Source of the DNA: Microbacterium sp. LWH11-1.2
GTDB lineage: Bacteria; Actinomycetota; Actinomycetes; Actinomycetales; Microbacteriaceae
Length of the DNA: 64,000 nt
Reading direction: 5' to 3'
Assembly: GCF_038397745.1 (NCBI RefSeq)
Contig: NZ_CP151636.1
Coordinates: 248,001-312,000 of the forward strand
The notes below the pieces were generated by a model. It did not search any database. It had not been told where the DNA came from and worked only from the letters and a program-made list of their open reading frames with translations. Both the position numbers and the translations under genes were made by a program. Numbering within the stretch: the first letter of the stretch is position 1; each line of letters opens with the position of its first letter. Below, piece after piece: positions 1-9,302 of this stretch.

Positions 1-7
1 CGGAAAT

Positions 8-1356
8 CTATTCTTCATCGGACGCGAGAAGTGGTCGCGTCGCCACCGCTAGCCGACCCCGCTCGGTGGCAGTGATGGTCCGCCTGCGGCCGTCGGTCTC
101 GTCTGCCGCATAGTCGACAAGGCCGAGCTGCGAGAGCGCCTGAACGTGAGGTTGAAGCGACCCCAGGGACTTGTATCCGAAATCGCTGAAGTTCGCAGAG
201 GTGGAGAAGCCATCAAGGCTCTTCACGAGAGTGGTGAGGACTTTCCAACGAGCCTCCGTGAGCTTACTTGAGACTTGCTCGATCACCTTCTCACCCTCGC
301 GAACTTGCCAATCCCAGAACCTCGCGTCACGCGCCTCCGGAGACATCCAAGCCATGTCCCCGGGTTCGGTCCTCATCGAGAATCGCTCCGCTAGGCCAAG
401 CGTCATTCTCAAATTCCGACCGGTCGCTATGTATGCATCCTCGAAGGCCGTCGCTGACACGGGCAGCTTCGCATCGCTTCGCGTCCGGAAAGCTTCCTCT
501 CGACGCAAGATCACCTGAGATACAAGATCGTGTGGCAGAGGGGTGATCTCGATCGGCTCGGGGAAGACGCCGCTCATCTTCGGCGTGCTGAGGGCTGCAC
601 GCACGGTACCTTCGGCTCCACTGATGATCCATCGAAGTCCCTGCCGCTTGAACAGACGGTCGCGCAGGGACTCAAAGACTTGCACCCCCTTAGGGAAGTT
701 GCCAAGGACTTCGAGATTGTCAAGCATCAGAATCACACCGCCGCCGGCGGGAGAGGTCGAGATCTCCGACAGCCAGGAATCGATCAGAGTTACAACGCCG
801 ATCTCATTGAAGCCAGGGCTCGTGTTCGGGCTCTTGTTCCTTCCTCCGGAGAGATTGGCACCGATGACATTCGGGAAGCTGACGCCGATGCCTGCTGACC
901 ACCCGCCACCGGATGACGTCGTAAGCCATCGGCGAAACTCGCCGATCTGCGGGAGCCTGAGCCCCTCTCTGACGAGCCGGTTTTCGTTCGCGAGGATTGA
1001 CCCTGCTACTTGGTAATAGGCCCGCTTTCGAGCGATGCGGCTGTATCGCTCTCGTCTAGTTCAAGGGGCCGGCCAGGCGCCAGAAAGAGAGGTGCGATGC
1101 TTCGCGTATCCTGGCGCCACCTGGATGCCATCGAAGCAGCTACCGCTGCGAGACTCGATTTTCCCACCCCGTAATCGCCTTCTAGGGCGACCATCTGAGT
1201 GCCGCTCATCAGGTCGCGGAGAACGAGCCCAAGTTCATCGTCCCGGCCGACAAGCAGACTCTCATCGGCATCGTCGACTCGCAACGCTGACGTCGAGTAC
1301 GGAGATGACCGGAACCCGTAGTGTCCCCAAACGCCCACCGGAAAATCCATGCGCAC
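8..1356 (-). pseudogene. AAA/STAND-like ATPase split by a frameshift
   Basis: Two minus-strand reading frames make one broken protein. The N-terminal piece (1356 to 1006, GTG start) carries a Walker A loop, GDYGVGKSS, near residues 60-68, and ends at a TAG. The downstream frame is open from about 1060 to a stop at 8. It holds a Walker B-like strand (VILMLDNLEV, near 736) and a C-terminal region that looks like a winged helix (about 170-225 of the visible 242-residue piece). Without a frame change near 1010-1060 the Walker A and B halves are separated, so a single missing base there explains the layout. The whole resembles P-loop ATPases fused to a DNA-binding domain, but I do not recognise a named family. 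It could be a decayed gene on the mobile element or a sequencing error. Confidence 0.6.
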
Positions 1357-1590
1357 ATGCTATCGGTCGCGCTCGGCACAGGCAGTGATACCCCTGGTCT
1401 CCCGACGCTCCGATCAATTTCATTCGCGGTCGTCGCCCCTGACAGCGCTGCCCCACACCCAGTACCGGTAGGTGTTCCCTCCTGCCCGGAACTCGATCCC
1501 GGGTGCCGCCGGCGTCGACGGTGACACCGCCGCGCACGCGGAGGCGTGGGCGTGGGCTCGGGCTTCGCGTTGCCAGTACGCCTTCCTCCG

Positions 1591-1605
1591 ACCACTATAA
1601 GTGGT
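1591..1605. promoter_or_regulatory. Perfect 6-bp inverted repeat upstream of the SOS-type gene
   Basis: ACCACT and AGTGGT flank a 3-base ATA spacer, just upstream of the LexA-like box. It could be a second operator. No matching regulator is identifiable. The 285-base gap 1357-1641 otherwise shows only this repeat and the promoter described next. Confidence 0.35.
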
Positions 1606-1613
1606 AGCAAGTA

Positions 1614-1633
1614 TCGAACATTCGTTCTACACT
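1614..1633 (+). promoter_or_regulatory. LexA (SOS) box overlapping a promoter -10
   Basis: The sequence TCGAACATTCGTTCTA (1614-1629) contains GAAC-N4-GTTC, the Gram-positive/actinobacterial LexA site. A TACACT -10 element at 1628-1633 overlaps its right edge, and the ATG of the next gene is at 1642. LexA bound here would block transcription directly, so the gene should be induced by DNA damage. The motif is seen directly; the regulation is inferred. Confidence 0.7.
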
Positions 1634-1641
1634 CTTAACTC

Positions 1642-1905
1642 ATGAGCGCCGCAACTGTAGAACAGCACGCGACGCTATGGTTGGCAAACGACATCCCCGC
1701 CCGCATGGTCTACGCCGGCCAGCGGTGGCGCGTCTCGGACATCCCGACCCGGTTGCGGCATTCGAACTGGACGGTGCCGCTCAGCGAACCGCATACCGGC
1801 CTGTGCGGGTGGAGGTTCCAAGGCACGAACGACGATGGCCTCTCACTTGTCTTCGATGTGTACAAGGCCGAGGACGGCTGGCACGTCCACCGCACTTACT
1901 ACTGA
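1642..1905 (+). CDS. Small SOS-controlled protein (DUF6504-like)
   Basis: An 87-residue protein whose ATG lies 14 bases after a LexA-type box. The core (about residues 18-75, with PARMVYAGQRWRVSDIPTRL and GWRFQGT) resembles the small all-beta proteins (DUF6504 type) encoded beside ImuB/DinB translesion polymerases in actinobacteria. No polymerase gene is visible here, so this is either an orphan accessory gene on the mobile element or part of a module that has been lost. A link to damage tolerance is inferred from the SOS box and the family resemblance; no enzymatic motif is visible. The preferred leader is very short, so the start is well supported. Confidence 0.6.
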   Translation: MSAATVEQHATLWLANDIPARMVYAGQRWRVSDIPTRLRHSNWTVPLSEPHTGLCGWRFQGTNDDGLSLVFDVYKAEDGWHVHRTYY

Positions 1906-1919
1906 TCGGACACCGGACG

Positions 1920-3155
1920 CTACCTGGCAATGGACGGCCCTGACCCACTGCCCCTCACGCCGGGGCTGGTGCCGTGAGGCGCGGCTCGGTCGTACTTGTC
2001 GAGAACCCCATCGACTCTCCTCAGGGTGCGATCACGAACCTCACCGAGCCGTGTGCGCAGAGTCTCCGCGACTTCCGCGTCCAATCGTTCTTGTGTTTCC
2101 CGGTCGAGGTCGTAGGGTGGCAGTCCTCGTTGCGCTCGCGCGATCGAGTCCATGCGCACTTCTTCGCGAACCTTCGCCTGACGTCGCCGGCGGTGTCCTT
2201 CGTAGATCGCGGGTCGGGAGTCCAGGATCTTCTGGCGAGCGGCCTCGTGTGATTCCCTGACGCGCTGCAGGTCGCGGGCACGGCGTGCTCTGAGCGTCTC
2301 CGCGCGACGCACGTCTTGCCAGTCTTGGAGTCGCTGCCGGTACTCTGGTTCACGGACCGTCCGTCGAACTCGTTCGATGGCAGGAATCGACGGCGATCCT
2401 CGGAGGAGTTGCCGGCGACGTGTGTCGACCCGGTCGGGTACGGCGAGGGCATCCGGGTGGGATGCTTCCAGGGTGATCGCGGAGCGGATGTCAAGCGATC
2501 GTTGCCGTCGGAAGAACTCGTCCGCGTCGGCGGTGTGCGCGCGCTTGTCCGCCGCGTAGGTGCGGTGAACGTGCCGGGGCGGCAAGCCGAGCGCCTTCAG
2601 GCGGGCTCGTCGTCGTGACGCGTTGCGACCGCGTTCACGTTGCTTCTCGATGTTGCGCGCGTACTGCTCCTTGTATGCGTCGGGGTTGGCCCGTCGGCGC
2701 TCTGCGGCTGCGAGGCGTTGCCGTTCGCGGATCTCGTCCGCGTGTGCGTCGCGGTATCGTTGCGCGGTTGCGGCGGCGTTCGCGCGATGCCGCTCCGGGT
2801 GTCGTTCCTTGTAGCGGCGCTGGTACTCACACACCTTGTCCGGATGCTCCCGCCGAAAACGTCGTCCGCGTTCGATCTGCTGGTCGCGGATCTCAGGGTA
2901 CCGTTCACGTGCACGGGCGTTGCGGGCCTGCTGCTGCCGGAGCCGCGCTGATCGTCGGCGTTCGGAGTCGCGGTTGTGTTGCCGTGCGCGCTCAAGATTC
3001 GCCTCGCGCCAGGCACGGGCCCGCTCAGCGAGATATTCGGAGTTCTTCTCCCTGTAGCGGCGCCGATAGTCGCGGAGGTGCTCGGCGTTCGCTTCCCGCC
3101 AACGACGGTCTACCTCACGCCGGTGCTCTGCATAGTCTTTCTCATCGGCGGACAT
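1920..3155 (-). CDS. Arginine-rich repeat protein of unknown function
   Basis: A 411-residue, extremely basic, low-complexity protein. The first 180 residues are a run of degenerate 14-18-residue helical repeats built around WREAN, RYREKN, RRFRREHP and RYKERHPERHR. The middle (about 185-225, LGLPPRHVHRTYAADKRAHTADADEFFRR) is a conserved-looking linker, followed by a further charged helical region. It could bind nucleic acid or form a coiled coil. Repeats of this kind appear in proteins near HNH nucleases on phages and mobile elements, but no HNH motif is present. It follows the small gene at 3160-3423 with a 4-base gap and so probably belongs to the relaxase transcription unit. Function is not assigned. 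Confidence 0.55.
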   Translation of the reverse strand: MSADEKDYAEHRREVDRRWREANAEHLRDYRRRYREKNSEYLAERARAWREANLERARQHNRDSERRRSARLRQQQARNARARERYPEIRDQQIERGRRFRREHPDKVCEYQRRYKERHPERHRANAAATAQRYRDAHADEIRERQRLAAAERRRANPDAYKEQYARNIEKQRERGRNASRRRARLKALGLPPRHVHRTYAADKRAHTADADEFFRRQRSLDIRSAITLEASHPDALAVPDRVDTRRRQLLRGSPSIPAIERVRRTVREPEYRQRLQDWQDVRRAETLRARRARDLQRVRESHEAARQKILDSRPAIYEGHRRRRQAKVREEVRMDSIARAQRGLPPYDLDRETQERLDAEVAETLRTRLGEVRDRTLRRVDGVLDKYDRAAPHGTSPGVRGSGSGPSIAR

Positions 3156-3159
3156 GATC

Positions 3160-3423
3160 TCATCCGTCGGCCTCAGCGCCCTCGGGAACCAGTCCGTAGA
3201 CCAGCTCGGTGAGAGCTTCCCGGTGCCCTGTCGGGTCGACGATGGTCCGTCCGACCAGCTCCCGCAGCTCCGCCGTCGTGACGTGTCCGTCGATGCCCTC
3301 GAGGCACCAGTCGATGTCGTCGTTCAGACGGTACTCGGGTGAATCTGCCGGCATGTCCGGGTAGTACATGATCGCGATCGTTCCCACCTTCTGCAGGAGC
3401 AGATCCGCATCCTCCAGTTTCAT
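3160..3423 (-). CDS. Small acidic protein downstream of the relaxase
   Basis: An 87-residue acidic protein. It starts at an ATG that overlaps the relaxase stop by four bases (ATGA at 3420-3423), so it is translationally coupled to the relaxase. The sequence (VGTIAIMYYPDMPADSPEYRLNDDIDWCLEGIDGHV) shows no catalytic motif or membrane segment. Given its position it may be an accessory to conjugation or to the adjacent basic protein, whose charge it complements. I do not recognise a family. Confidence 0.55.
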   Translation of the reverse strand: MKLEDADLLLQKVGTIAIMYYPDMPADSPEYRLNDDIDWCLEGIDGHVTTAELRELVGRTIVDPTGHREALTELVYGLVPEGAEADG

Positions 3424-6400
3424 GTGATTCCTCTTTCTCTTCCTTCCGGCGCTCTGACGCCGGCCGTCATAAGTTCTCGGTCGCCGCGATCAGCAACGGG
3501 CGGGCTGTCCGCGGTGCGGATGTACCGTTCGAACGCGCCAGCTTCCGCCACTTCCGCAGCACGGATCCGCGAACGCAATGTCCCACGGGCTTCCTCCGAC
3601 AGCTCGTCGCGCAGCGGTCGCGCATCGGGATGGCGGGTTCGCGCGTGGCCGCGGGCGTTGGTGTTCGCGAAGAGGGCGTCTGCCCGCCGCAGAACATTGC
3701 GGGCCGTAGTCAGCCACGCACCGACTGCGCTCGCGAGCTGCGTCGTGGCGGCACGCTCTTCGTCGGCGGGGTCTCGGGCCGCACGGGCGAGATCATGGGC
3801 GGCGCCGTGGATGGCGTCGTCATGTTCTGTTTCGGGCAGTCCTCGCATCATCTCTTCCGCGAGGCGTTGGCGGGCGTCGCTGTCGGTGCGGGCGATCACG
3901 ACCGCTTCGTTGAGGTGGCGCCCGCGGGTGAGTCCGACGTAGCGGCCGGCCGCGGTGACGTCCGGACCGACCAGTGCGACATCGGTGGTCTCGCCCTGGA
4001 TGCCGTGGACGGTGGTCGCGTACGCGAGTTGCACGTACTCCGCCGCGTAGTCGCTGGTAATCGTCCGGCGGTCGGTGGCGTCGTCGTGACGTTGCAGGTC
4101 GATCGAGGACGGGCCGACGCGAGCGACCGTCCACAGGGCGCGATTCTCGATCCCTGTCGCACGTTCGTTACGACGGGTCTGCACTATGTCGCCTTCCAAC
4201 AGCCGCTGCTCCCCCGCTCCGACGCCGACCCGCTCCAGGGTCAGCTCACCGCGCGCGAGCCGTTCATCTTGGATGGCCTCGTTGATCTCCCGCGCTTCCT
4301 CGTTGCTGCCCGTCACGATCGCCACGCTCCGCGACTTCCCATGGTGGTGAAAGTATCCGGAGACGAGCACCTGACGCGCATCGAGACGGTCGTGAGCTCG
4401 GCGGACGTGACCACCGTCCTGCAGGTCCGCTGCAACGGCGAGCGCCTGTTCGAGCGTGCCAGGGGCGCGCAGCCGCAGCGTGAGGGTGGCGTAGTCCGGG
4501 TCAGCGAACCGATGCACCTCAGCGAGTTCCACCGCCCGTCCGGCCCGGTGCGCAGCGAGTTCCATCGCACCGGCATGGCCCACGGGACTCGCCTGCAACG
4601 GATCCCCGATCATCGCAATCCCGGCGCCCGTCTCAAGCGCGAGCTGGATCAGCGCGTCCGCCGCGTCCAGATTCAGCATCCCCGCCTCATCGACCACGAT
4701 CCGCGTCGAGCCATCCACCTGCAACAGGCGCGGGCCAAGGTAACGGACGTGGGTGACCGGGTCGACAGCTCCCGGTCGCAGTTGCCACCACATCTCCGCT
4801 CCCGCGTCGTCGGTCCGCCACCGCCATCCGTAGTCAGCCAGCAGCGCGTGGATACTCGTGCTCGGCACTCCCACCTCTCGACCTGCGACCGCAGCCGCCT
4901 TACGGGTGGGCGCGACCACCACCAGATCCCGATGCTGCACGGCCAGGACGGCGCGAGCGAGACGCAGAAGCGTCGTCTTCCCGGTACCCGCCGGACCCGT
5001 GACAGTCACCAAGCTCTCGCCACTCGCGATCGCGTCCGCTGCCGCCCGCTGCGTCCCGTCCAGCATCCACTCCCCCGCGGCGAACTCACCGACCCCCACC
5101 TTGGAAGTCTCGGGCCCAGAGTGCGGACGCTCCGCGAGCGCGAGGAGGTGCGCGGCGAGCTCCGTCTTACGGTGCGCGAATGCCCGCGTGACGAGAGCCT
5201 TCACATGCTGCGGCCTGTCCGGGTTCTCAGGGAGGAGGTCTCTCGTGTAGGTCAAGGCCCGGGCAGTGACATCGTCGAGCAGCGACTGCAGCGCGTCGCG
5301 ATCAGCGACCAGCTCCGCGGAGGCAACCGCGCGCGCCGCCCCCGCGCGCAGATCCAGAACGCTGAAGCGGCCATTGCTGGATCTCGACCGTTCATCCGCA
5401 TCCCGGACCGCGCACCGTGCCAGGAAGTCCCGATCAACGATCGTCACTCCGGGCGCAGGGGCCCGTGGAGGCCGTCGCCTCTCGAGGAGGCGCGGATCCA
5501 GATGCTCGAGTTCGCTCAAGATCAGCGTTGTCCACTCCTGCTCATCGATCACGTCGGGTTTGTCGGGGCGATGCTGCGCCCACGCGTAACGGTCGATCTG
5601 CCGCCGCACATCGAAGTCCGGATGATGCCCAGGATGCCCTTCCTGCCAGTTCGCGAGCAGTACCGCCCGGTTCGCCTCGATCTGATTCGACCGCCGCGAC
5701 AGAGGCCGCACCACATGCTTCAGCTCCGCGATCTCCCCATCCGCATCCAACGTGTACCCGTGCGCCGCAAGCGCGCGCAGCCACTGCGGATCCGTGCGCG
5801 CGGCAAGCTCCCCCTCCGCATTCACGAGAGTCTGCATCCGCATCGCCACCCGAGAATCGACGTTCGACCACTTCCCGTCCCCGCCCTGCACCTTGACGCT
5901 CAACCACAGATGCCGATGCACATGCGGATCCAACGCCCGGGATCGCCGATGCTGCAACTCGACCACCTCGATCCGTGCCAGTGATTCGCGCACTCGACCG
6001 CCGGCGCCGCGCCGGGCGTTCAACTCCGACTGCCAAAGAACAAGGACGCGATCACGCAACCGGTCCTGCAGCGCCTCGTACTCGGTCGCAAGATCAGGAT
6101 GCAGCAACGCGGCGATGCTGAACGACTTCGCCGCATTCAGGATGCTGTCCAGAACCAGGTCCGCATCCGGTGACGACAACAGCCGGCCACGTCGCTCCTC
6201 CGTCAACGGATCACACCCGTCAACCCACAAGGCCAACTGCTCCGCGTCCAGCTCATCACGGTCGATCGCCCCGGCAGCGACGGTGAACCGTGCGACCGTC
6301 GCGTCGCCGATCTCGCTGTACCGGGCAAGCGCATCCCCGCCGGATGCTCGCAGGTGCGAATCACACGTCCCACGGAACGCATAGCTCATCGCCTGGCGAA

Positions 6401-6449
6401 CCCCCTGGGAGCCCGCGCCACGCTTCCAGCGCTCGAGACCGCCTCGCAC
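3420..6449 (-). CDS. MobF-family conjugative relaxase-helicase
   Basis: A 1009-residue TraA/TrwC-type protein that nicks and unwinds the element for transfer. The N-terminal relaxase domain (about 21-300) has candidate catalytic tyrosines Y23 and Y44, the AKSFSIAALL motif (about 107-116) and the three-histidine metal site HVHRH (H176, H178, H180). The helicase half is RecD-like: Walker A GPAGTGKT (485-492), Walker B VVDEAGM (585-591) and a C-terminal UvrD-like motif (YATTVHGIQGE). Translation could begin at the GTG (6449), or more likely at the in-frame ATG at residue 21 (6389), which opens like other MobF relaxases. The family is usually encoded on conjugative plasmids and integrative elements. 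No type IV coupling protein or secretion genes are in the window, so the element is either mobilisable or larger than what is seen. Confidence 0.9.
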   Translation of the reverse strand: MRGGLERWKRGAGSQGVRQAMSYAFRGTCDSHLRASGGDALARYSEIGDATVARFTVAAGAIDRDELDAEQLALWVDGCDPLTEERRGRLLSSPDADLVLDSILNAAKSFSIAALLHPDLATEYEALQDRLRDRVLVLWQSELNARRGAGGRVRESLARIEVVELQHRRSRALDPHVHRHLWLSVKVQGGDGKWSNVDSRVAMRMQTLVNAEGELAARTDPQWLRALAAHGYTLDADGEIAELKHVVRPLSRRSNQIEANRAVLLANWQEGHPGHHPDFDVRRQIDRYAWAQHRPDKPDVIDEQEWTTLILSELEHLDPRLLERRRPPRAPAPGVTIVDRDFLARCAVRDADERSRSSNGRFSVLDLRAGAARAVASAELVADRDALQSLLDDVTARALTYTRDLLPENPDRPQHVKALVTRAFAHRKTELAAHLLALAERPHSGPETSKVGVGEFAAGEWMLDGTQRAAADAIASGESLVTVTGPAGTGKTTLLRLARAVLAVQHRDLVVVAPTRKAAAVAGREVGVPSTSIHALLADYGWRWRTDDAGAEMWWQLRPGAVDPVTHVRYLGPRLLQVDGSTRIVVDEAGMLNLDAADALIQLALETGAGIAMIGDPLQASPVGHAGAMELAAHRAGRAVELAEVHRFADPDYATLTLRLRAPGTLEQALAVAADLQDGGHVRRAHDRLDARQVLVSGYFHHHGKSRSVAIVTGSNEEAREINEAIQDERLARGELTLERVGVGAGEQRLLEGDIVQTRRNERATGIENRALWTVARVGPSSIDLQRHDDATDRRTITSDYAAEYVQLAYATTVHGIQGETTDVALVGPDVTAAGRYVGLTRGRHLNEAVVIARTDSDARQRLAEEMMRGLPETEHDDAIHGAAHDLARAARDPADEERAATTQLASAVGAWLTTARNVLRRADALFANTNARGHARTRHPDARPLRDELSEEARGTLRSRIRAAEVAEAGAFERYIRTADSPPVADRGDRELMTAGVRAPEGRERGIT

Positions 6450-6629
6450 GTCGCCAGGCTACTCCCTTTTTGCCTATCACGCCAGAGTATTCACAGAAAG
6501 TGCCTGCGTGCATCTCAACTGGGTGATGTGGGACGGGTCAGATCAGCAGGTCCGCACGCGCATGTTGTCCGCTGGCATGGTCGTGAACCTCGATAGTCTG
6601 GGGCGCGAGAGGGAGAGAAGAGAATAGAC

Positions 6630-8765
6630 ATGCCTGGGGACATCGCTGAAGAAACCTCCGCGACGAACGGAGACGAACTCCTTGCCGGCGGATACGCATT
6701 CGTTGGCGCCGTACACAGCCTCGTACGCGCGGACCGATCGCCCACAAAGTTCGACCTGATCCTCGCTGCGGCTTGCCATTCCCTTCGAGACGGCGACAAG
6801 TCGGTCGAGGAACTTCACGGCCTCGTCAGCCGGGTCTGGCCAGGAGCACGAGTGGACGCCAAGGATGTCGAATCGGCGCTTGTGATGGGAGAAGAACTCG
6901 GCCTTGCGCACCCCGTCATCACCGCTGATGAAGCGCGTCTCTGGCAGCTGACTCCGCGGGGTGTCGATGATGTTCAGCGGCAAGCCGACTGGGTGAGCAA
7001 GGTACGCAAGCGAACCGGAACCGCTCTTGAGGGCAGGGCTCTTAAGGACCTCGGGCTGACGATCACGCCTCATCAGGCGGAACTCTGGTTGGAGCGAATC
7101 GTCAGTGCTCTGGTCACCGGGATCACCGCCTCCCAGGATGCCTATTTGGGCAAGGTCGATCACCTCGTCGGGCGCCGTCTCTCTCCACGCAAGGTAGATC
7201 GAAGACTGGTTCTATCCCATCTTGACGAGATCGAATCCGACCCAAGCATCGTAGAATTCTTGAAAGCATGCACGTTGGCCGCACTCGATCCGCTGGATCC
7301 TTTCGGCGATGAGTTGGTGTCGCACATCACCACCGGCTGTGTTCTACACTCCTATGTCGCTGGACGGGAGTCGGCGCCCGTCCTCGACGCACTCGGCACT
7401 CCCGCCGGGCAGCGCGCACTTATCGACACGCCGGTTCTCCTCGATCTGATCGGCCCTACTCGTGTAAGCAGAACAGTTGCGTTGACGATCAAGGCCGCTG
7501 TCTCCGCCGGCTGGGACGTGATCGTGTGCGAGCATTCGATCGACGAACTCATCCGGGTGGTGGATGTCGAGCTGCCTCAGATCCGCCAGCAGTTCCAACA
7601 AGCGCACGCACGCGGCATAAAGGAGGAGTGGTACGCGAGCCTTTCCGCGGACCAGCTTGCCTCCTACGCGATCGAAGTCCTCCGCGATGGCACATACAGG
7701 TCTCTAGATCAGATGCTCGGCGCCGCGCGGGCGGTCTCGTCGCGACTCGAGGAGCTCGGCGTGACCGTTCGCGACCACTTCAACGACAACGATCGGGCTA
7801 ACGTCGACCGCTGCAGGGCGGCGCTCGACATTGAGCTCGCAGGATCGCATCGCTCCACCAACGCCATCCAGCGTGATGCGGAATCTATGGCAATCATCTG
7901 GCGCCGACGACGCCGTCAAGGATCAGCAAATCGGTGGCCTGGCGGATGGATCATTACGCCGGACCGCCACTTGTCCGCACCATACGCGTCGCTCGAGCGC
8001 TCCGACAAAGTAGCCATCAGTCTGAGTTTGGCGCAATGGAGCACCTTGCTATCGGTAACCGTTCCCCCTGCAGACGTAGTTTCGCTCGCCGAAGCGGCAG
8101 CGACGCAACTCGTCGAGGAAGCGATGTGGCTTCTCCCCTCACGATTCCCAAGCGAAGTTGCTCTCGAGCTCGCAGAACGTCTCTCTCCCCAACGTGGTGG
8201 TTCCGAGACCGACATCCGCTACGCGCAGATGACGCTAGACCTCGCGCTGGATGCCGACAAGAACGAACGAAGCGCGAACGCGATCGCTGCGGACGTGCTC
8301 GAGGCTCGCACCAAACGACAAGAACGCATCACGCGACTTGAACTCGAGACCACAAACGCCGCCCTGGCAACAGCAGAAGCATCCCGAGTCACCGCACAAT
8401 CGCTTGCGAGCGCCCGGGAGAACGAAGCACGCTCGGCGCGGGCTGAAGTGGAGTCGTCGAACCTAGAGATTTCAGCGCTGAAAGACAGGGTCAATTGGCA
8501 GCGCGATCAACTGAAGCGCGTCCTCTGGTCGGTTGCCATGGGATTGACCGGGCTAACAGCGATTGCGATTGCTATCGCGATCGACGCCTGGACTTGGATC
8601 GTTGTGGGTATGGCAATAGCGTTCTTCGGCGGGGTATGGGTCCTCTACCGTTGGTGCTCATCTCCTGAGGCGAAGCTCTCGAAGCTTGTGTGGGCGGCGA
8701 CAGCTCAAGCCATCGGTCTCGCATCCGCATGTGTCGGTCTGATCGTTGACCTTTCCGGGGCATAA
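6630..8765 (+). CDS. Predicted PIN-like nuclease with coiled coil and membrane anchor
   Basis: A 711-residue protein preceded by a purine-rich ribosome site (GAGAGGGAGAG). Four features are visible in order. An N-terminal winged-helix-like region (about 40-115). A PIN-like segment (about 262-450) with spaced acidic residues: IDTPVLLDLIG (D266), HSIDEL (E306), RDAESM (D416) and WIITPDRHL (D445). A long charged coiled coil (about 545-630). Two or three C-terminal hydrophobic helices (about 631-651, 655-673, 686-708). This arrangement suggests a membrane-tethered RNase. Its GC content is lower than that of the surrounding chromosome, which supports acquisition with the element. Phage defence or abortive infection is a reasonable guess given its place as isolated cargo between the relaxase and the toxin. 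I do not know a described family with this layout. Confidence 0.6.
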   Translation: MPGDIAEETSATNGDELLAGGYAFVGAVHSLVRADRSPTKFDLILAAACHSLRDGDKSVEELHGLVSRVWPGARVDAKDVESALVMGEELGLAHPVITADEARLWQLTPRGVDDVQRQADWVSKVRKRTGTALEGRALKDLGLTITPHQAELWLERIVSALVTGITASQDAYLGKVDHLVGRRLSPRKVDRRLVLSHLDEIESDPSIVEFLKACTLAALDPLDPFGDELVSHITTGCVLHSYVAGRESAPVLDALGTPAGQRALIDTPVLLDLIGPTRVSRTVALTIKAAVSAGWDVIVCEHSIDELIRVVDVELPQIRQQFQQAHARGIKEEWYASLSADQLASYAIEVLRDGTYRSLDQMLGAARAVSSRLEELGVTVRDHFNDNDRANVDRCRAALDIELAGSHRSTNAIQRDAESMAIIWRRRRRQGSANRWPGGWIITPDRHLSAPYASLERSDKVAISLSLAQWSTLLSVTVPPADVVSLAEAAATQLVEEAMWLLPSRFPSEVALELAERLSPQRGGSETDIRYAQMTLDLALDADKNERSANAIAADVLEARTKRQERITRLELETTNAALATAEASRVTAQSLASARENEARSARAEVESSNLEISALKDRVNWQRDQLKRVLWSVAMGLTGLTAIAIAIAIDAWTWIVVGMAIAFFGGVWVLYRWCSSPEAKLSKLVWAATAQAIGLASACVGLIVDLSGA

Positions 8766-9030
8766 CCCCTGCGCCGAATCCGCGTGAGCATGTCCGACGA
8801 GCGGCGGACAGTACAGGTCGCCTCGCTTTACAGCACCGTGAAGTATGCGGTCTGCTCCGGCCCAGGTGTCCCAGCGCCACCTATGTGGCCGGTCGTTGTG
8901 TGGTGATGTCGGACATTGTTCTGTCTGCGTCTGGATTCGGTGAACCAGGCGAGGAACCGGAGCCGTGTGGTCGCGTCCCTCGCTCGAGTGCCTTTCGGCC
9001 CTTGCTGAATCACGGGGGGAGGGGGAATCG

Positions 9031-9102
9031 TCAAGGCCGGCGAGCGAAAGGTTCTCGGCCGAAATAAGCGCAGCGCGGCCGAGAAGCTTTCGCGTGCCTT
9101 GA
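9031..9102. repeat. Large imperfect inverted repeat
   Basis: The left arm (9031-9061) and right arm (9076-9102) pair over TCAAGGC/GCCTTGA at the base and over GCGAAAG-x-TTCTCGGCCG with its complement at the tip, with a 14-base loop (9062-9075). One G-G mismatch and a small asymmetric bulge interrupt the stem. It lies in the 537-base gene-free stretch 8766-9302, which otherwise holds only a 7-bp perfect hairpin (CAATCCC-gca-GGGATTG, 9141-9157). There is no T-run. It could be a terminator for the gene ending at 8765, an origin of transfer, or a small palindromic mobile sequence. Confidence 0.55.
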
Positions 9103-9302
9103 CGAGGAGGAATGCGCCCGTACACTCTGCAGCCGAAAGTCAATCCCGCAGGGATTGCCCCCTCCGCGATGTGCCCTCGTTTTCAACGAGCGGCTCGCAC
9201 AGGCGTGAGCCCGTACGCAGCAGACGCGACACCGCCCGACTCCGCTTCGCTGTCGTGTTCGTCCATAACCTAGAAACTAAACTTCGCAGTGAAGGAGTCA
9301 TC

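Noticed and set aside
3630..5984. 784-codon open frame on the plus strand
   Set aside because: It lies entirely opposite the MobF relaxase, has no ribosome site, and has a low-complexity translation produced by high-GC antisense.
6561..6600. Promoter for the PIN-like gene (TTGTCC...GATAGT)
   Set aside because: Spacing is 21 bases, outside the normal range.
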